Below, piece by piece: positions 17,657-26,294 of a stretch of DNA of 45,653 bases (its first letter is position 1; the number at the start of each line of letters is the position of its first letter). Source of the DNA: Bacteroidota bacterium (GTDB lineage: Bacteria > Bacteroidota > Bacteroidia > 2-12-FULL-35-15). The position numbers were made by a program, and so were the translations under genes. The notes under the pieces are model-generated. The model searched no databases. It was given only the letters and a program-made list of their open reading frames with translations, and was not told the origin of the DNA. The stretch lies in the NCBI GenBank assembly GCA_947447995.1, contig CANFLQ010000009.1:1-45653 (forward strand), written 5' to 3'.

Positions 17657-17902
17657 ATGAAAGCAATAGACGTAAATACTACACTTATTGAAGGTTATTT
17701 GAGATTGTTGGATAATTTAAGTCCAAACAACAAACTTGACCTTATTTCAAAACTTACACTTTCAGTAAAGACGGATACCAGCGCAAGGAAAAAACATTTT
17801 TTTAAAGCATTCGGTACCTGGGAATCTAAAAAATCTGCTGATGAAATTATTAATGAAATACGCAATAGCAGGACTTTTAACAGACAAACAGAAGAGTTTT
17901 GA
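17657..17902 (+). CDS. Putative antitoxin of a VapC-type module
   Basis: An 81-residue, mostly helical acidic/basic protein (IEGYLRLLDNLSPNNKLDLI, then SAREKK-like basic stretch TSARKKHFFKAFGTWESKKS and ADEIINEIRNSRTFNRQ). I recognise no DNA-binding family with confidence. Its role is inferred from size, position immediately ahead of a PIN-domain gene, and a 4-base overlap (TTGA) with it, the translational coupling expected of type II toxin-antitoxin pairs. The C-terminal segment, with W and two short helices, is where such antitoxins usually wrap the PIN active site. It begins 21 bases after a TACATTTG element. Confidence 0.8.
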   Translation: MKAIDVNTTLIEGYLRLLDNLSPNNKLDLISKLTLSVKTDTSARKKHFFKAFGTWESKKSADEIINEIRNSRTFNRQTEEF

Positions 17903-18297
17903 AAAAGTATCTCATTGACACAAATATTTGTATTTGCTATATAAAAGGGAAGTTTGACCTCAAAAAAAAGTTTGAAAAAATTGATCCCGATAACTGTTTT
18001 ATTTCTGAAATAACCCTTGCTGAATTAAAGTTTGGGGTAGAGAACAGTGAAAAAAAAGAAAAAAATCAAAAAGCACTAGATAATTTTTTGACAGGAGTAA
18101 AAATTGTTCCCATTTTTCATTCGCTAGACTTATATGCAAAAGTAAAAACGAACTTGAGAAAGGAAGGCACTCCTGTTGATGATTTCGATCTTCTCATTGG
18201 CGTAACATCCCTTACTCATAACTTGATAATGGTAACCAATAATATAAACCATTTTAAACGAATAAAGGGAATCGTTTTGGAAGACTGGACGAAATAA
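17899..18297 (+). CDS. vapC: PIN-domain toxin, VapC family
   Basis: A 132-residue PIN-domain ribonuclease. Acidic metal-binding positions are Asp7 in YLIDTNICICYIKG, Glu42 in EITLAELKFG, and Asp97 in PVDDFDLLIG; the fourth region reads MVTNNINHF. This is the layout of VapC toxins, which cut tRNA or rRNA when freed from the antitoxin. Start is TTG at 17899, overlapping the antitoxin stop by 4 bases; it gives the family's normal beginning MKKYLIDTN. The module lies between lysS and gpsA and is bounded by a direct repeat of the gpsA start, so it seems to be a recent arrival. The exact RNA target is unknown. Confidence 0.92.
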   Translation: MKKYLIDTNICICYIKGKFDLKKKFEKIDPDNCFISEITLAELKFGVENSEKKEKNQKALDNFLTGVKIVPIFHSLDLYAKVKTNLRKEGTPVDDFDLLIGVTSLTHNLIMVTNNINHFKRIKGIVLEDWTK

Positions 18298-18342
18298 ATT
18301 TACCCCTTATTAAAAAATAGCTATAGTCTTTAAAATTTAAGA

Positions 18343-18361
18343 ATGACAACCATAAAACAAA
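18343..18361 (+). repeat. Right copy of the direct repeat, at the gpsA start
   Basis: ATGACAACCATAAAACAAA, the gpsA start codon and following 16 bases, repeated exactly 744 bases upstream at 17599. Confidence 0.92.
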
Positions 18362-19341
18362 TAGCTGTTATAGGCGGAGGAAGTTGGGCCACAGCCGTAG
18401 TGAAAATGCTTTGTAATAATTGTGAACAGGTGCATTGGTGGATTCGTAATTCAGCATCAATTGAACATATTAAAAAGTACAAACACAATCCAAATTATTT
18501 AACATCTGTAGAATTTGACCCCAACAAATTAATATTAAATACCAATATAAAGGAGGTAATAGCTAATGCTGATATCATTGTAATGGCAGTACCATCCGCA
18601 TTTTTAAAAGATGCACTTACTGGAATTACTTCCGAAGATTTTAAAAACAAACAAATTTTTTCTGCAATTAAAGGTATTGTACCTGAAAACAATCAAATTG
18701 TTGGAGAGTTTTTTAATACCGAATACAATATACCAATGGAAAACATTGGTGTTATAACAGGTCCTTGTCATGCCGAAGAAGTGGCAATGGAAAAACTATC
18801 GTATTTAACTGTTGCTTCTCAAAGCAATGAAAACGCATTGTACGTAGCTTCACAACTCAAATGCAGATACATTAAAACTACAGTATCTGACGATATTTAT
18901 GGAACAGAATATTCGGCAGTATTAAAAAATGTATTTGCCATTGCAAGCGGTATTTGTCACGGATTGGGCTATGGCGATAACTTTCAGGCGGTATTAATTT
19001 CTAATTCTATTCAGGAAATAAAACGATTTGTTGATGAAGTACATCCTATTGATAGAGATATTAAAAGTTCAGCTTATCTTGGGGACTTGCTCGTTACGGC
19101 GTATTCTCAGTTTAGCCGTAACCGCACATTTGGTGGTATGATAGGAAAGGGGTACTCCGTAAAATCGGCACAACTGGAAATGAACATGATTGCCGAAGGA
19201 TATTATGGAGTTAAATGTGTTTATGAAATAAATAAACAATACAAAGTGGAAATGCCCATTACAAATGCAGTATACAACATATTGTACGAAAAAATATCGC
19301 CTATCATTGAAATGAAATTATTGACAGATCAGTTGTCCTGA
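18343..19341 (+). CDS. gpsA: NAD(P)H-dependent glycerol-3-phosphate dehydrogenase
   Basis: A 332-residue enzyme that reduces dihydroxyacetone phosphate to sn-glycerol-3-phosphate, the backbone of phospholipids. The Rossmann motif is IAVIGGGSWATAVVK (7-21). The family's second nucleotide element is ADIIVMAVPSAFL, the substrate region includes ITGPCHAEEVA, and the catalytic Lys lies in YGTEYSAVLKNVFAIASGICHGLGYGDN, followed by SSAYLGDLLVTAYSQFSRNRTFG, characteristic of GpsA. Length is normal. Its first 19 bases also occur upstream of the toxin-antitoxin cassette, so the native promoter or read-through from lysS has been displaced by about 0.74 kb. Only 45 bases separate vapC from this ATG. Confidence 0.96.
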   Translation: MTTIKQIAVIGGGSWATAVVKMLCNNCEQVHWWIRNSASIEHIKKYKHNPNYLTSVEFDPNKLILNTNIKEVIANADIIVMAVPSAFLKDALTGITSEDFKNKQIFSAIKGIVPENNQIVGEFFNTEYNIPMENIGVITGPCHAEEVAMEKLSYLTVASQSNENALYVASQLKCRYIKTTVSDDIYGTEYSAVLKNVFAIASGICHGLGYGDNFQAVLISNSIQEIKRFVDEVHPIDRDIKSSAYLGDLLVTAYSQFSRNRTFGGMIGKGYSVKSAQLEMNMIAEGYYGVKCVYEINKQYKVEMPITNAVYNILYEKISPIIEMKLLTDQLS

Positions 19342-19421
19342 TTTTTTTATTAATGGCTTGAATATTGCTTACGCTGATTTATAATTATAATTTTACAACT
19401 TTAATCTCTAATTTTTTAAAA

Positions 19422-20297
19422 ATGAAAAAATCCATAGTATTATTATTGTTTTTTGCAGTTGGTTATTCAAAATCTTATGCACAGTTAACACCCAAAGGCG
19501 ATGTTCCAACACTGGAAGAAATGACCGTTATTTTTGAAAAAATGATGGAGTCCATTAAAAATGTAAAAACAGTAAAATATCGTTTAGTGAAAAATGAACG
19601 ATACAACGGTAAGATTGTTCAAAGTGAACAAATTGTTAAACAGCAAGTGCCATTAACAAAAATATATATGAAGATATTAAAAGGACCAAATAATGGTGCT
19701 GAGGTGCTTTATGTAAAAGGTGCTAATAATGGAAGTGCGTATGTAAATGCAAGTTCGTTTTTACCTACTTTAAGTTTAGATCCATTAGGTTCCTTGGTTA
19801 ACGAAAAACAAAGACATACCATGTTTCAACTTGGTTTTGCATATCCTGGAGATTTGATTAATGATGCTTACAATAAATATAAATCAAAAGCGGGAGAATA
19901 TTCTACTTACGGCGGAATTATTAAATGGGATAACCGCGATGTTTATAAAATAACATTGGATAATAAAGAATATAAAATTAAAGATTATACGGTATTAGCT
20001 GGCGAAGATTTGGTGAAAATTGCCAGAAAATTAAAATTAGATGAATATAACTTATTGGAATTAAATCCATCTATTAGCAACTATACTTCAGTAAAAGCCG
20101 GACAAGTAATTAAAATTCCAGAAACATTTACTAAAACGGTAATTATGTATGTGGATACAAAAAACTTTTTGCCAGTGTATCAAAAAATGACTGATTTAAA
20201 AGGAGTGGTAGGGGAATATGAATATCATGATCTTATTGTTAATCCTGCTATTCCAGATGAAGAATTTACAAAAGGGTTTAAAGGATATTCGTTTTAA
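19422..20297 (+). CDS. Exported DUF1571-like protein with an internal LysM domain
   Basis: A 291-residue protein from the ATG at 19422, chosen because it gives the signal peptide KKSIVLLLFFAVGYSKSYAQ; the longer frame from 19365 adds a non-signal-like start. The body (about 30-187 and 235-291) matches the DUF1571/LolA-like pattern: an N-terminal helix (LEEMTVIFEKMMESI), strands with YRLVKNERYNGKI and IYMKILKGPNNGAEVLYV, and late strands VIMYVDTKNFLPVYQKMTD and GEYEYHDLIVNP. A LysM module (about 188-233: YTVLAGEDLVKIARKLKLD, LLELNPSIS, VKAGQVIKIP) sits inside this fold rather than at an end. LysM suggests peptidoglycan binding in the periplasm. The function is unknown; a strong terminator follows. 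Confidence 0.8.
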   Translation: MKKSIVLLLFFAVGYSKSYAQLTPKGDVPTLEEMTVIFEKMMESIKNVKTVKYRLVKNERYNGKIVQSEQIVKQQVPLTKIYMKILKGPNNGAEVLYVKGANNGSAYVNASSFLPTLSLDPLGSLVNEKQRHTMFQLGFAYPGDLINDAYNKYKSKAGEYSTYGGIIKWDNRDVYKITLDNKEYKIKDYTVLAGEDLVKIARKLKLDEYNLLELNPSISNYTSVKAGQVIKIPETFTKTVIMYVDTKNFLPVYQKMTDLKGVVGEYEYHDLIVNPAIPDEEFTKGFKGYSF

Positions 20298-20337
20298 TTT
20301 GATATTCGTTTTAATTTATAAAAACACAAAAATATAT

Positions 20338-20385
20338 TACATAAAACATCCCGAAAAGTTTTTGCTTTTCGGGATGTTTTATGTA
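20338..20385. terminator. Bidirectional terminator
   Basis: A perfect 21-bp stem (20338-20358 with 20365-20385, core ACATCCCGAAAAG) and a 6-base loop between two converging genes. Confidence 0.92.
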
Positions 20386-20404
20386 GTTATTAAGTGTAAG
20401 AGAA

Positions 20405-21559
20405 CTAATAACTCATCGTTACAATTTTTTCTACGTCTGAAGGTTTTATATCTCTGCGTTCACCTAATCCCATCCAACCTCTATCCGTAAAGCGTTTGGC
20501 AATGGATTCAGCAGTTCCTTTATAATCGTTGGTGTATTCGCTGAGTTTTGTTTTGATGCCTAAGGAATGAAAAAATAATTCTGTTTTTTTAATGGCAGCA
20601 TGTGCTTTTTCATCAATAGAACCATCTTTAATACCCCATACACGGTCGGCATATTGCGCTAATTTTTCTTTTTTAGCATCAAACTTATAATTATATAAGT
20701 TAGGAGTTATGATGGCTAATGTTCTGGCATGGTCAATTCCGAACGAAGCTGTTAACTCATGTCCAATCATGTGTGTAGCCCAATCGGTAGGCACACCGTT
20801 TTTTATTAGTCCGTTTAAAGCCATGGTACAACACCACATAAAGTTGGATGCAGCTGCATAATCCGATGGATCTTTCATAATTCTAGGTGCAATTTCAATC
20901 AGTGTTTGTAAAATGCTCTCCGAAAAACGATCTTGTAAAAAAGCTTCGGTAGGGTAGGTCATGTATTGCTCTAATACATGTGTAAACGCATCGGTAATGC
21001 CGTTTGCCAATTGTTTTTGTGGAATGGATTGAACAACAGTAGGGTCAAGTATAGAAAATTCGGGAAACAATCCAGGACCGCCCATAGCTAATTTTTCTTT
21101 TGTTTCGGAACGGGTAATTACTGCGCCAGAATTCATTTCAGACCCAGTTGCAGGCAATGTTAACACTGTTCCAAAAGGCATTCCTTTATCAATTCGTTTT
21201 GCTAATAGTTCCCAAGGGTTATTGCCAGTGTATAAGGCTGCTGCGGATAAAAATTTAGTGCCATCTATTACAGACCCACCGCCAACAGCTAATAAGTAAG
21301 TGATGTTTTCTTTTTTTATTATTTCCAAAGCCTGCATCAATACAGCATATTCTGGATTTGCCGGAATGCCACCAAATTCAACTACTTGAAAGTCCTTCAG
21401 CGCATTTTTAATTTGCTCATAAATACCATTTGTTTTTATACTTCCGCCCCCGTAAAGCATTAATACTTTAGCATTAGCCGGTATCTCTTTGGATAAACTT
21501 TCAATTTGGCCTTTACCAAATTTTATTTTTGTTGGGTTTTTAAATTCAAATTTTAGCAT
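20405..21559 (-). CDS. Iron-type alcohol dehydrogenase, YqhD/BdhA-like
   Basis: A 384-residue group III alcohol/aldehyde dehydrogenase from the ATG at 21559. The beginning LKFEFKNPTKIKFGKGQI and LMLYGGGSIKTNGIYEQI are typical of the NADP(H)-dependent YqhD and butanol dehydrogenase group. Cofactor loops: YLLAVGGGSVIDGTK and LPATGSEMNSGAVIT. Metal ligands are the Asp and His of NGITDAFTHVLEQY and the His residues of MIGHELTASFGIDHARTL. It probably reduces short-chain aldehydes. A longer frame to 21643 exists, but its extra 28 residues are encoded by the terminator of the upstream yceI-like gene and are rejected. Confidence 0.93.
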   Translation of the reverse strand: MLKFEFKNPTKIKFGKGQIESLSKEIPANAKVLMLYGGGSIKTNGIYEQIKNALKDFQVVEFGGIPANPEYAVLMQALEIIKKENITYLLAVGGGSVIDGTKFLSAAALYTGNNPWELLAKRIDKGMPFGTVLTLPATGSEMNSGAVITRSETKEKLAMGGPGLFPEFSILDPTVVQSIPQKQLANGITDAFTHVLEQYMTYPTEAFLQDRFSESILQTLIEIAPRIMKDPSDYAAASNFMWCCTMALNGLIKNGVPTDWATHMIGHELTASFGIDHARTLAIITPNLYNYKFDAKKEKLAQYADRVWGIKDGSIDEKAHAAIKKTELFFHSLGIKTKLSEYTNDYKGTAESIAKRFTDRGWMGLGERRDIKPSDVEKIVTMSY

Positions 21560-21626
21560 GGTATGTTTAGTGTTTGCGTTATTTATAGAGATGCCTATAA
21601 GTCCCGAAGTTATCATTAATTCCTTT

Positions 21627-21672
21627 AAATAAAAAACTCCCAAAAAATATTTTCTTTGGGAGTTTTTTATTT
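21627..21672 (-). terminator. Terminator downstream of the YceI-family gene
   Basis: A perfect 18-bp stem (21627-21644 with 21655-21672, core AAAACTCCCAAA) with a 10-base loop; it lies 14 bases past the YceI stop and separates it from the alcohol dehydrogenase gene. Confidence 0.9.
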
Positions 21673-21686
21673 AGTATTAAAAGAGA

Positions 21687-22301
21687 TTAATGAGCTGCAA
21701 CTTCTGCAACAACATTCACATCTAATTCAAACGTATTGCTGATAGCTTTATCTCCAATGCCTTCAAAAAAACTTGCCGATCCGTATTTTATATCATATTT
21801 GGTACGGTCAACTGTTATTTTTGCAATTGTTACAATAACGTGTTCGTCCATTTTTATCATTGCCGGAAATGTAATTTCGTTGGTAATGCCTTTGATAGTT
21901 AGCTTTCCTGTAACATCATAATCATTTCCAGTTTTTAACGTTACTTTGGTAATATCAAATTTTGCTGTAGGATGTTTTGCAACACTAAAAAAATCATCGG
22001 ATTTTAAATGACCTATTAATTTATCATTCCATTCTTTATCTGTTAAATCAGTACAAGATATTGATGCCATGTCAAATTCTACTGTTCCGCCAGTTAAATT
22101 TTTTCCATCGGACATTAATTTACCGTTTGCAATATTTAAAGCTCCATTGTGTTTACCTGTAACTTTGGTTGCAAGCCAAGTTGCTGTAGTTTTTTTTGCA
22201 TCCACGTTGTACGTTTTTTCTTTTTTTGCAGTAGGAGTAGTAAATGCAAATGCAGTTATTGCAGCAGCTGCAACAAAGCTCATAGTGATTTTAGTTTTCA
22301 T
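21687..22301 (-). CDS. YceI-family periplasmic lipocalin-like protein
   Basis: A 204-residue exported protein. Signal peptide 1-24 (MSFVAAAAITAFAFTTPTA). The mature part is the YceI beta-barrel: YNVDAKKTTATWLATKVTGKHNG, the negatively charged turn region GGTVEFDMASISCTDL, HLKSDDFFSVAKHPTAKFDIT (hallmark LkspdFFdv..yPtatF) and YDVTGKLTIKGITNEITFPA (hallmark vtGdLtikG.tk). YceI proteins bind polyisoprenoid lipids inside the barrel; here the physiological ligand is not known. A TAnnTTTG element lies 30 bases upstream and a strong terminator downstream, so it is a single-gene unit. Confidence 0.95.
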   Translation of the reverse strand: MKTKITMSFVAAAAITAFAFTTPTAKKEKTYNVDAKKTTATWLATKVTGKHNGALNIANGKLMSDGKNLTGGTVEFDMASISCTDLTDKEWNDKLIGHLKSDDFFSVAKHPTAKFDITKVTLKTGNDYDVTGKLTIKGITNEITFPAMIKMDEHVIVTIAKITVDRTKYDIKYGSASFFEGIGDKAISNTFELDVNVVAEVAAH

Positions 22302-22330
22302 TTTATTTAGTTTTTAGTTGTTTAATATTA

Positions 22331-22338
22331 CAAATGTA
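22331..22338 (-). promoter_or_regulatory. Candidate -7 element (TACATTTG) of the YceI-family gene
   Basis: Reads TACATTTG on the minus strand, 29 bases before the ATG at 22301. No clear -33 element. Confidence 0.45.
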
Positions 22339-22444
22339 TTAATAATATATGTATATACATGTAAAATAATGAACTATATTTATTAAAAAAATAACAAGCT
22401 GTTTTTTAGCTAATTACGGTGTTTTTTTTGTGTTGGTTGAAAAA

Positions 22445-22942
22445 TTATTTTTTAAAACCAATTGAAACGGAATTTATGCAATAGCGGATTCCTGTTGGAA
22501 TTGGTCCATCATTAAAAACATGCCCTAGGTGTCCGCCGCATTTTGCACAAGTAATTTCTGTACGCTCCATCCCTAAGGTTTTATCTTGGGTGTAAACAAC
22601 TTTGCTGGAATCAATAACATCTGAAAAGCTTGGCCATCCACAGCCTGCATTAAATTTAGTGTCGGATTTGAATAACTCATTGCCACATGCTGCGCATACG
22701 TAAGTTCCTTTTTCATTGTGTAAATAATATTTTCCCGAATAAGGCATTTCTGTACCTTTTTCCCGAAGTATATTAAACTGCTCTGGGCTTAATACTTTTT
22801 TCCACTCTTCATTTGATTTTTCTATTTTATTACTCATATTAGTTGAGAGTTGGGTGTTTGTTTTTTGTTTTGTTTGTCCAATACTATTGCAAGATAGAAT
22901 GCTAAAAATTGAGATACAGCAAATTAAATTTTTCATGGTCAT
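22445..22942 (-). CDS. msrB: Peptide-methionine (R)-S-oxide reductase MsrB, lipoprotein form
   Basis: A 165-residue MsrB with an N-terminal lipoprotein signal ([10 protein letters not shown], lipobox ILSC, acylated Cys about residue 18), so it acts in the periplasm anchored to a membrane. Either Met1 or Met3 could start it; both keep the signal. The enzyme domain starts about residue 43 ([24 protein letters not shown]). It has two Zn-binding CxxC pairs, CAACG and CAKCG, the substrate motif CGWPSFSD, and the catalytic Cys in [11 protein letters not shown]. It repairs oxidised methionine in envelope proteins, with electrons probably passed by periplasmic thioredoxin-like proteins such as the DsbD-like product encoded at 27504-29582. 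Tightly follows the TPR/PD40 gene (18 bases). Confidence 0.96.
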   Translation of the reverse strand: MTMKNLICCISIFSILSCNSIGQTKQKTNTQLSTNMSNKIEKSNEEWKKVLSPEQFNILREKGTEMPYSGKYYLHNEKGTYVCAACGNELFKSDTKFNAGCGWPSFSDVIDSSKVVYTQDKTLGMERTEITCAKCGGHLGHVFNDGPIPTGIRYCINSVSIGFKK

Positions 22943-22960
22943 TAAATTTACATAATAAAA

Positions 22961-24592
22961 TTATTTTTTTTTGATAGGAATAGCAGAACCGCTAGGTTTA
23001 ATTATTGTTTCATCTGTTGGTAATGTTGAAAGTGTTGCTATTTTTATCAAAGTAATATTTTTATCAATTTCAAATACGTAATCAATTTTATCAAATACTG
23101 TAATTTCTTCTTTTACAACTTCGTATCCAACGCTAGATATTGTTAATGTATATTTACCTGGGCCTACCGCAAAAATATATTTACCACTAGTTGGATTAAT
23201 ATTTTTTGAATCAATTTCTACTTTTGTGTTGGCATCTGTTAATGTAATAAAGGCATCAATTTCCGTTTTAGAAGTATCATTTGTTGTTACAATTCCTTTT
23301 ATAACCGATGGTTGAACATCAACATCATTAAATGTTATTTTATAAATATCAAGATCTCCAAAACCTTCCTTTCTAACAGCAGCCATATAACCATCACGTT
23401 TATTTTCGGCTAACATAAATCCAACATTGTCTTCTGGAGTGTTTATCGGAAATCCCATGTTTATTGCTTGTCCAAAGGTTTGCGTTGTTTCGTCAAACTT
23501 AGATTTAAAAATATCAAAACCTCCCATATTGGTATGTCCTTTTGACGCGAAATAAAGGATTTTATTTTTTTCATCATAAACAGGAAACGTTTCTTTGTAT
23601 TTTGTATTAACGTTAGCACCAAGATTTATGGGTAAGCCCCATTTTCCGTTGGGTAGTTTTTTAAATTTGAATAAATCGGTTTCCCCTAAACTTCCTTCAC
23701 GATTACTAGAAACAAACATTGTATTTCCATCTTCACTTATACAACCCTCTAATTCTAAACTGTTTGTATTTATAGGATCTTCAAAAGTTATAGGGGCAGG
23801 AAATGTTTTTACTTTAGGGCTAAGTGAAGTTGAAAAAATATCGCCATGTACTTGTTCGTTATCAATATAAATAATCATTGTTTGCCCATCGGGTGTTATA
23901 TATACGCATTGTTCATCTTCGGCAGTATTAACAATTGTACTTATGCTTTTTGATCTTGACCAGTCTCCCCGTTTAACGGTTGAAAAATAAATATCGGCTG
24001 TGTAAAATCCTTCCGAACTTTGTATTTTTTTTGCGTTCGTTTCTCTACTAGATGTAAAGTAAAGAGTTGACTGATCTCTTGTAATAAATGGGTAATATTC
24101 TGGGAATTTTGTGTTAATTGTTTTGCCTAAATTTTCAAAGGTTACATTTGCAGGTTTTTTAATTAATACTTTTGCACTTTCACAATTCTCTATATATCTA
24201 TCTACCAGTTCATAATTTTTTGTTTTTACTTTTGTTCTATAAATATTAAAATACTTTATGGCCTCATCAAATTTGTAGGCGTACATATAGGCTATTCCTA
24301 GGTACATAATTAATTCATCATTGTAGTTTCCTTTTTTGTAAACATAATCAAGGTAAGGAATGGCTTTGGTTTTATCATCATTTACTTTTAGATAACAAAA
24401 ACCAACTTTAATATTTACGTCTAAATCATTTTTATTTTCCTTGTATAATTTTAGATATTCTACAAGTGCTCTGTTGTAGTCTTCATATTCCAAAAAGTCT
24501 TTAGCACTTAATTTATCAGTAGTTTGCGCTGTTGCGTAATTACAAAAGCTAATTGCCGAAAAAAATAATATTGCCCCTAAAAATTTATACAT
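22961..24592 (-). CDS. TPR and PD40 (WD40-like) propeller protein, PorE-like without OmpA domain
   Basis: A 543-residue exported protein. Signal peptide 1-22 (ILFFSAISFCNYATAQ). TPR-like helices span about 28-140 (DFLEYEDYNRALVEYLKLYK). The PD40 beta-propeller (about 155-400) shows the repeated blades YPFITRDQSTLYFTSSRE, GCISEDGNTMFVSSNREG and FPVYDEKNKILYFASKGH. A carboxypeptidase-regulatory-like Ig fold follows (about 425-510: IKGIVTTNDTSKTEIDAFIT, YTLTISSVGYE). This is the order found in PorE, a type IX secretion component, but the C-terminal OmpA peptidoglycan-binding domain is absent; the protein stops in a Pro/Lys tail. Whether it belongs to the secretion system or to another envelope task is open. 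It is 18 bases upstream of msrB. Confidence 0.88.
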   Translation of the reverse strand: MYKFLGAILFFSAISFCNYATAQTTDKLSAKDFLEYEDYNRALVEYLKLYKENKNDLDVNIKVGFCYLKVNDDKTKAIPYLDYVYKKGNYNDELIMYLGIAYMYAYKFDEAIKYFNIYRTKVKTKNYELVDRYIENCESAKVLIKKPANVTFENLGKTINTKFPEYYPFITRDQSTLYFTSSRETNAKKIQSSEGFYTADIYFSTVKRGDWSRSKSISTIVNTAEDEQCVYITPDGQTMIIYIDNEQVHGDIFSTSLSPKVKTFPAPITFEDPINTNSLELEGCISEDGNTMFVSSNREGSLGETDLFKFKKLPNGKWGLPINLGANVNTKYKETFPVYDEKNKILYFASKGHTNMGGFDIFKSKFDETTQTFGQAINMGFPINTPEDNVGFMLAENKRDGYMAAVRKEGFGDLDIYKITFNDVDVQPSVIKGIVTTNDTSKTEIDAFITLTDANTKVEIDSKNINPTSGKYIFAVGPGKYTLTISSVGYEVVKEEITVFDKIDYVFEIDKNITLIKIATLSTLPTDETIIKPSGSAIPIKKK

Positions 24593-24671
24593 TTTTCACT
24601 TAATTTACAAAGAATAAAAATAAACCATTTTTTTAATATGTACATAAATTTAGTTTAAAAAGTATTTGCAT

Positions 24672-26210
24672 TTATCCTGCCCAACCTTCCCTATCCAAAC
24701 TACGGTATTGGATAGCTTCTGCCAAATGGTTAGTTTCTATATTCTCTTGTCCATCCAAGTCGGCAATGGTACGTGCTACTTTTAAAATTCTATCATAAGC
24801 ACGGGCGGAGAGTCCTAATTTTTCCATTGCTGTTTTGAGCAATTGATTGCCTGTTTCATCAATTTTACAAATGCTGCGCAATTGTTTGGAACTCATTTGT
24901 GCGTTGCAATGCACTCCATCATTGTTTGCGTAGCGATTTTGTTGTACTTCTCTTGCTTTAATAACTCTACTTCTTACATTGGCACTTTTTTCGGATGTGC
25001 GCTCTGCTGCTAGTTCATTATAAGATACAGGAGTTACTTCAACGTGTATGTCAATTCTATCCAACAATGGACCAGATATTTTATTAAGGTAGCGTTGTAC
25101 CGTGCCAGGAGGACAAACACAATCTTTATCTGGGTGGTTGTAATACCCGCATGGGCATGGATTCATAGCTGCTACCAACATAAAGCTGGCAGGATATTCT
25201 ACCGAAAATTTGGCTCTTGAAATGGTTACAACTCGGTCTTCTAAAGGCTGGCGCATTACTTCTAATACTGTGCGTTTAAATTCGGGTAATTCATCTAAAA
25301 ATAAAACTCCATTGTTAGCCAATGAAATTTCGCCCGGTTGTGGAACGCTTCCGCCGCCAACAAGCGCTATGTCAGATATTGTGTGGTGAGGCGAACGAAA
25401 CGGTCGGGTTGCAATTAAACCAATATTTTTACCCATTTTTCCGGCAACGCTATGAATTTTAGTTGCTTCAAGGGCTTCCTGTATATTCATTGGCGGTAAA
25501 ATGGTGGGTAAGCGTTTTGCCAGCATGGTTTTACCACCACCCGGAGGTCCTATTAAAATAACATTGTGTCCGCCTGCAGCTGCAATTTCCAATGCTCGTT
25601 TAATATTTTCTTGTCCTTTTACATCTGCAAAATCAAGTTCACTATCGTTTACTTTCAGGAAAAATTCGTCTTGTGTATTTACAATGGTTCGTTCAAGTGT
25701 AATATTTTCATTAAAAAAATCAATTACCTCTTTAATATTTTCTACTCCATAAACCTCTAAACCCTCTACAATTGCAGCTTCTTTGGCATTTTGTTTGGGT
25801 AGTATAATGCCTTTAAATTTTTCAATATTAGCTTGTATGGCAATGGGCAATACGCCCTTAATGGGTTGTAATCCGCCATCCAGCGAAAGTTCACCCATAA
25901 TGATATAATCACTAACCTTGTCAGAAAGTATTTGTTCAGATGCAGCAAGTATTCCCACTGCTATTGTCAGGTCATAAGCTGAGCCTTCTTTCCGAATATC
26001 GGCAGGAGCCATATTTACTACAATACTTTTGCCTGGAATTTTAAATCCATTGTTTTTTAAAGCTGCATCAATTCGCTGCTGACTCTCTTTTACGGCATTA
26101 TCGGGCAAACCGACAAGGAAAAAATTTACTCCCGGATTTATGTTGGTTTCTACAGTTACCGTTGTGGCATTAATTCCATAAACGGCGCTACCGTATGTTT
26201 TTACTAGCAT
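24672..26210 (-). CDS. comM: YifB/ComM-family Mg-chelatase-like AAA ATPase
   Basis: A 512-residue ATPase. An N-terminal ChlI/Lon-protease-like domain (1-170, [22 protein letters not shown]) precedes the AAA domain. Walker A is [15 protein letters not shown], followed by the Walker B stretch [11 protein letters not shown] and arginine-finger region [16 protein letters not shown]; a Cys-rich loop [20 protein letters not shown] is typical of the family. The C-terminal lid ends LDREGW. ComM homologues act as hexameric helicases aiding branch migration of incoming DNA during natural transformation. In species without obvious competence it is still conserved. The frame starts at ATG 26210 ([12 protein letters not shown]). 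Confidence 0.95.
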   Translation of the reverse strand: MLVKTYGSAVYGINATTVTVETNINPGVNFFLVGLPDNAVKESQQRIDAALKNNGFKIPGKSIVVNMAPADIRKEGSAYDLTIAVGILAASEQILSDKVSDYIIMGELSLDGGLQPIKGVLPIAIQANIEKFKGIILPKQNAKEAAIVEGLEVYGVENIKEVIDFFNENITLERTIVNTQDEFFLKVNDSELDFADVKGQENIKRALEIAAAGGHNVILIGPPGGGKTMLAKRLPTILPPMNIQEALEATKIHSVAGKMGKNIGLIATRPFRSPHHTISDIALVGGGSVPQPGEISLANNGVLFLDELPEFKRTVLEVMRQPLEDRVVTISRAKFSVEYPASFMLVAAMNPCPCGYYNHPDKDCVCPPGTVQRYLNKISGPLLDRIDIHVEVTPVSYNELAAERTSEKSANVRSRVIKAREVQQNRYANNDGVHCNAQMSSKQLRSICKIDETGNQLLKTAMEKLGLSARAYDRILKVARTIADLDGQENIETNHLAEAIQYRSLDREGWAG

Positions 26211-26242
26211 GATTTGTAATTAAAATTTGAAAATAAATAGGA

Positions 26243-26260
26243 CACGAATTTCACGAATTC
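26243..26260. repeat. Tandem 9-bp repeat CACGAATTT/CACGAATTC
   Basis: Two adjacent 9-base units in the 84-base gap between comM and gmhA. Similar ACGAATTTCACGAAT strings are frequent intergenic short repeats in genomes of this phylum; nothing else is visible in the gap. Confidence 0.55.
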
Positions 26261-26294
26261 AAAAGAAAAAAAGTGTAACTCGTGCGTAAATTTT

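Noticed and set aside
21560-21643. 28-residue N-terminal extension of the alcohol dehydrogenase
   Set aside because: It overlaps the terminator of the upstream YceI gene and family members begin at the ATG at 21559.
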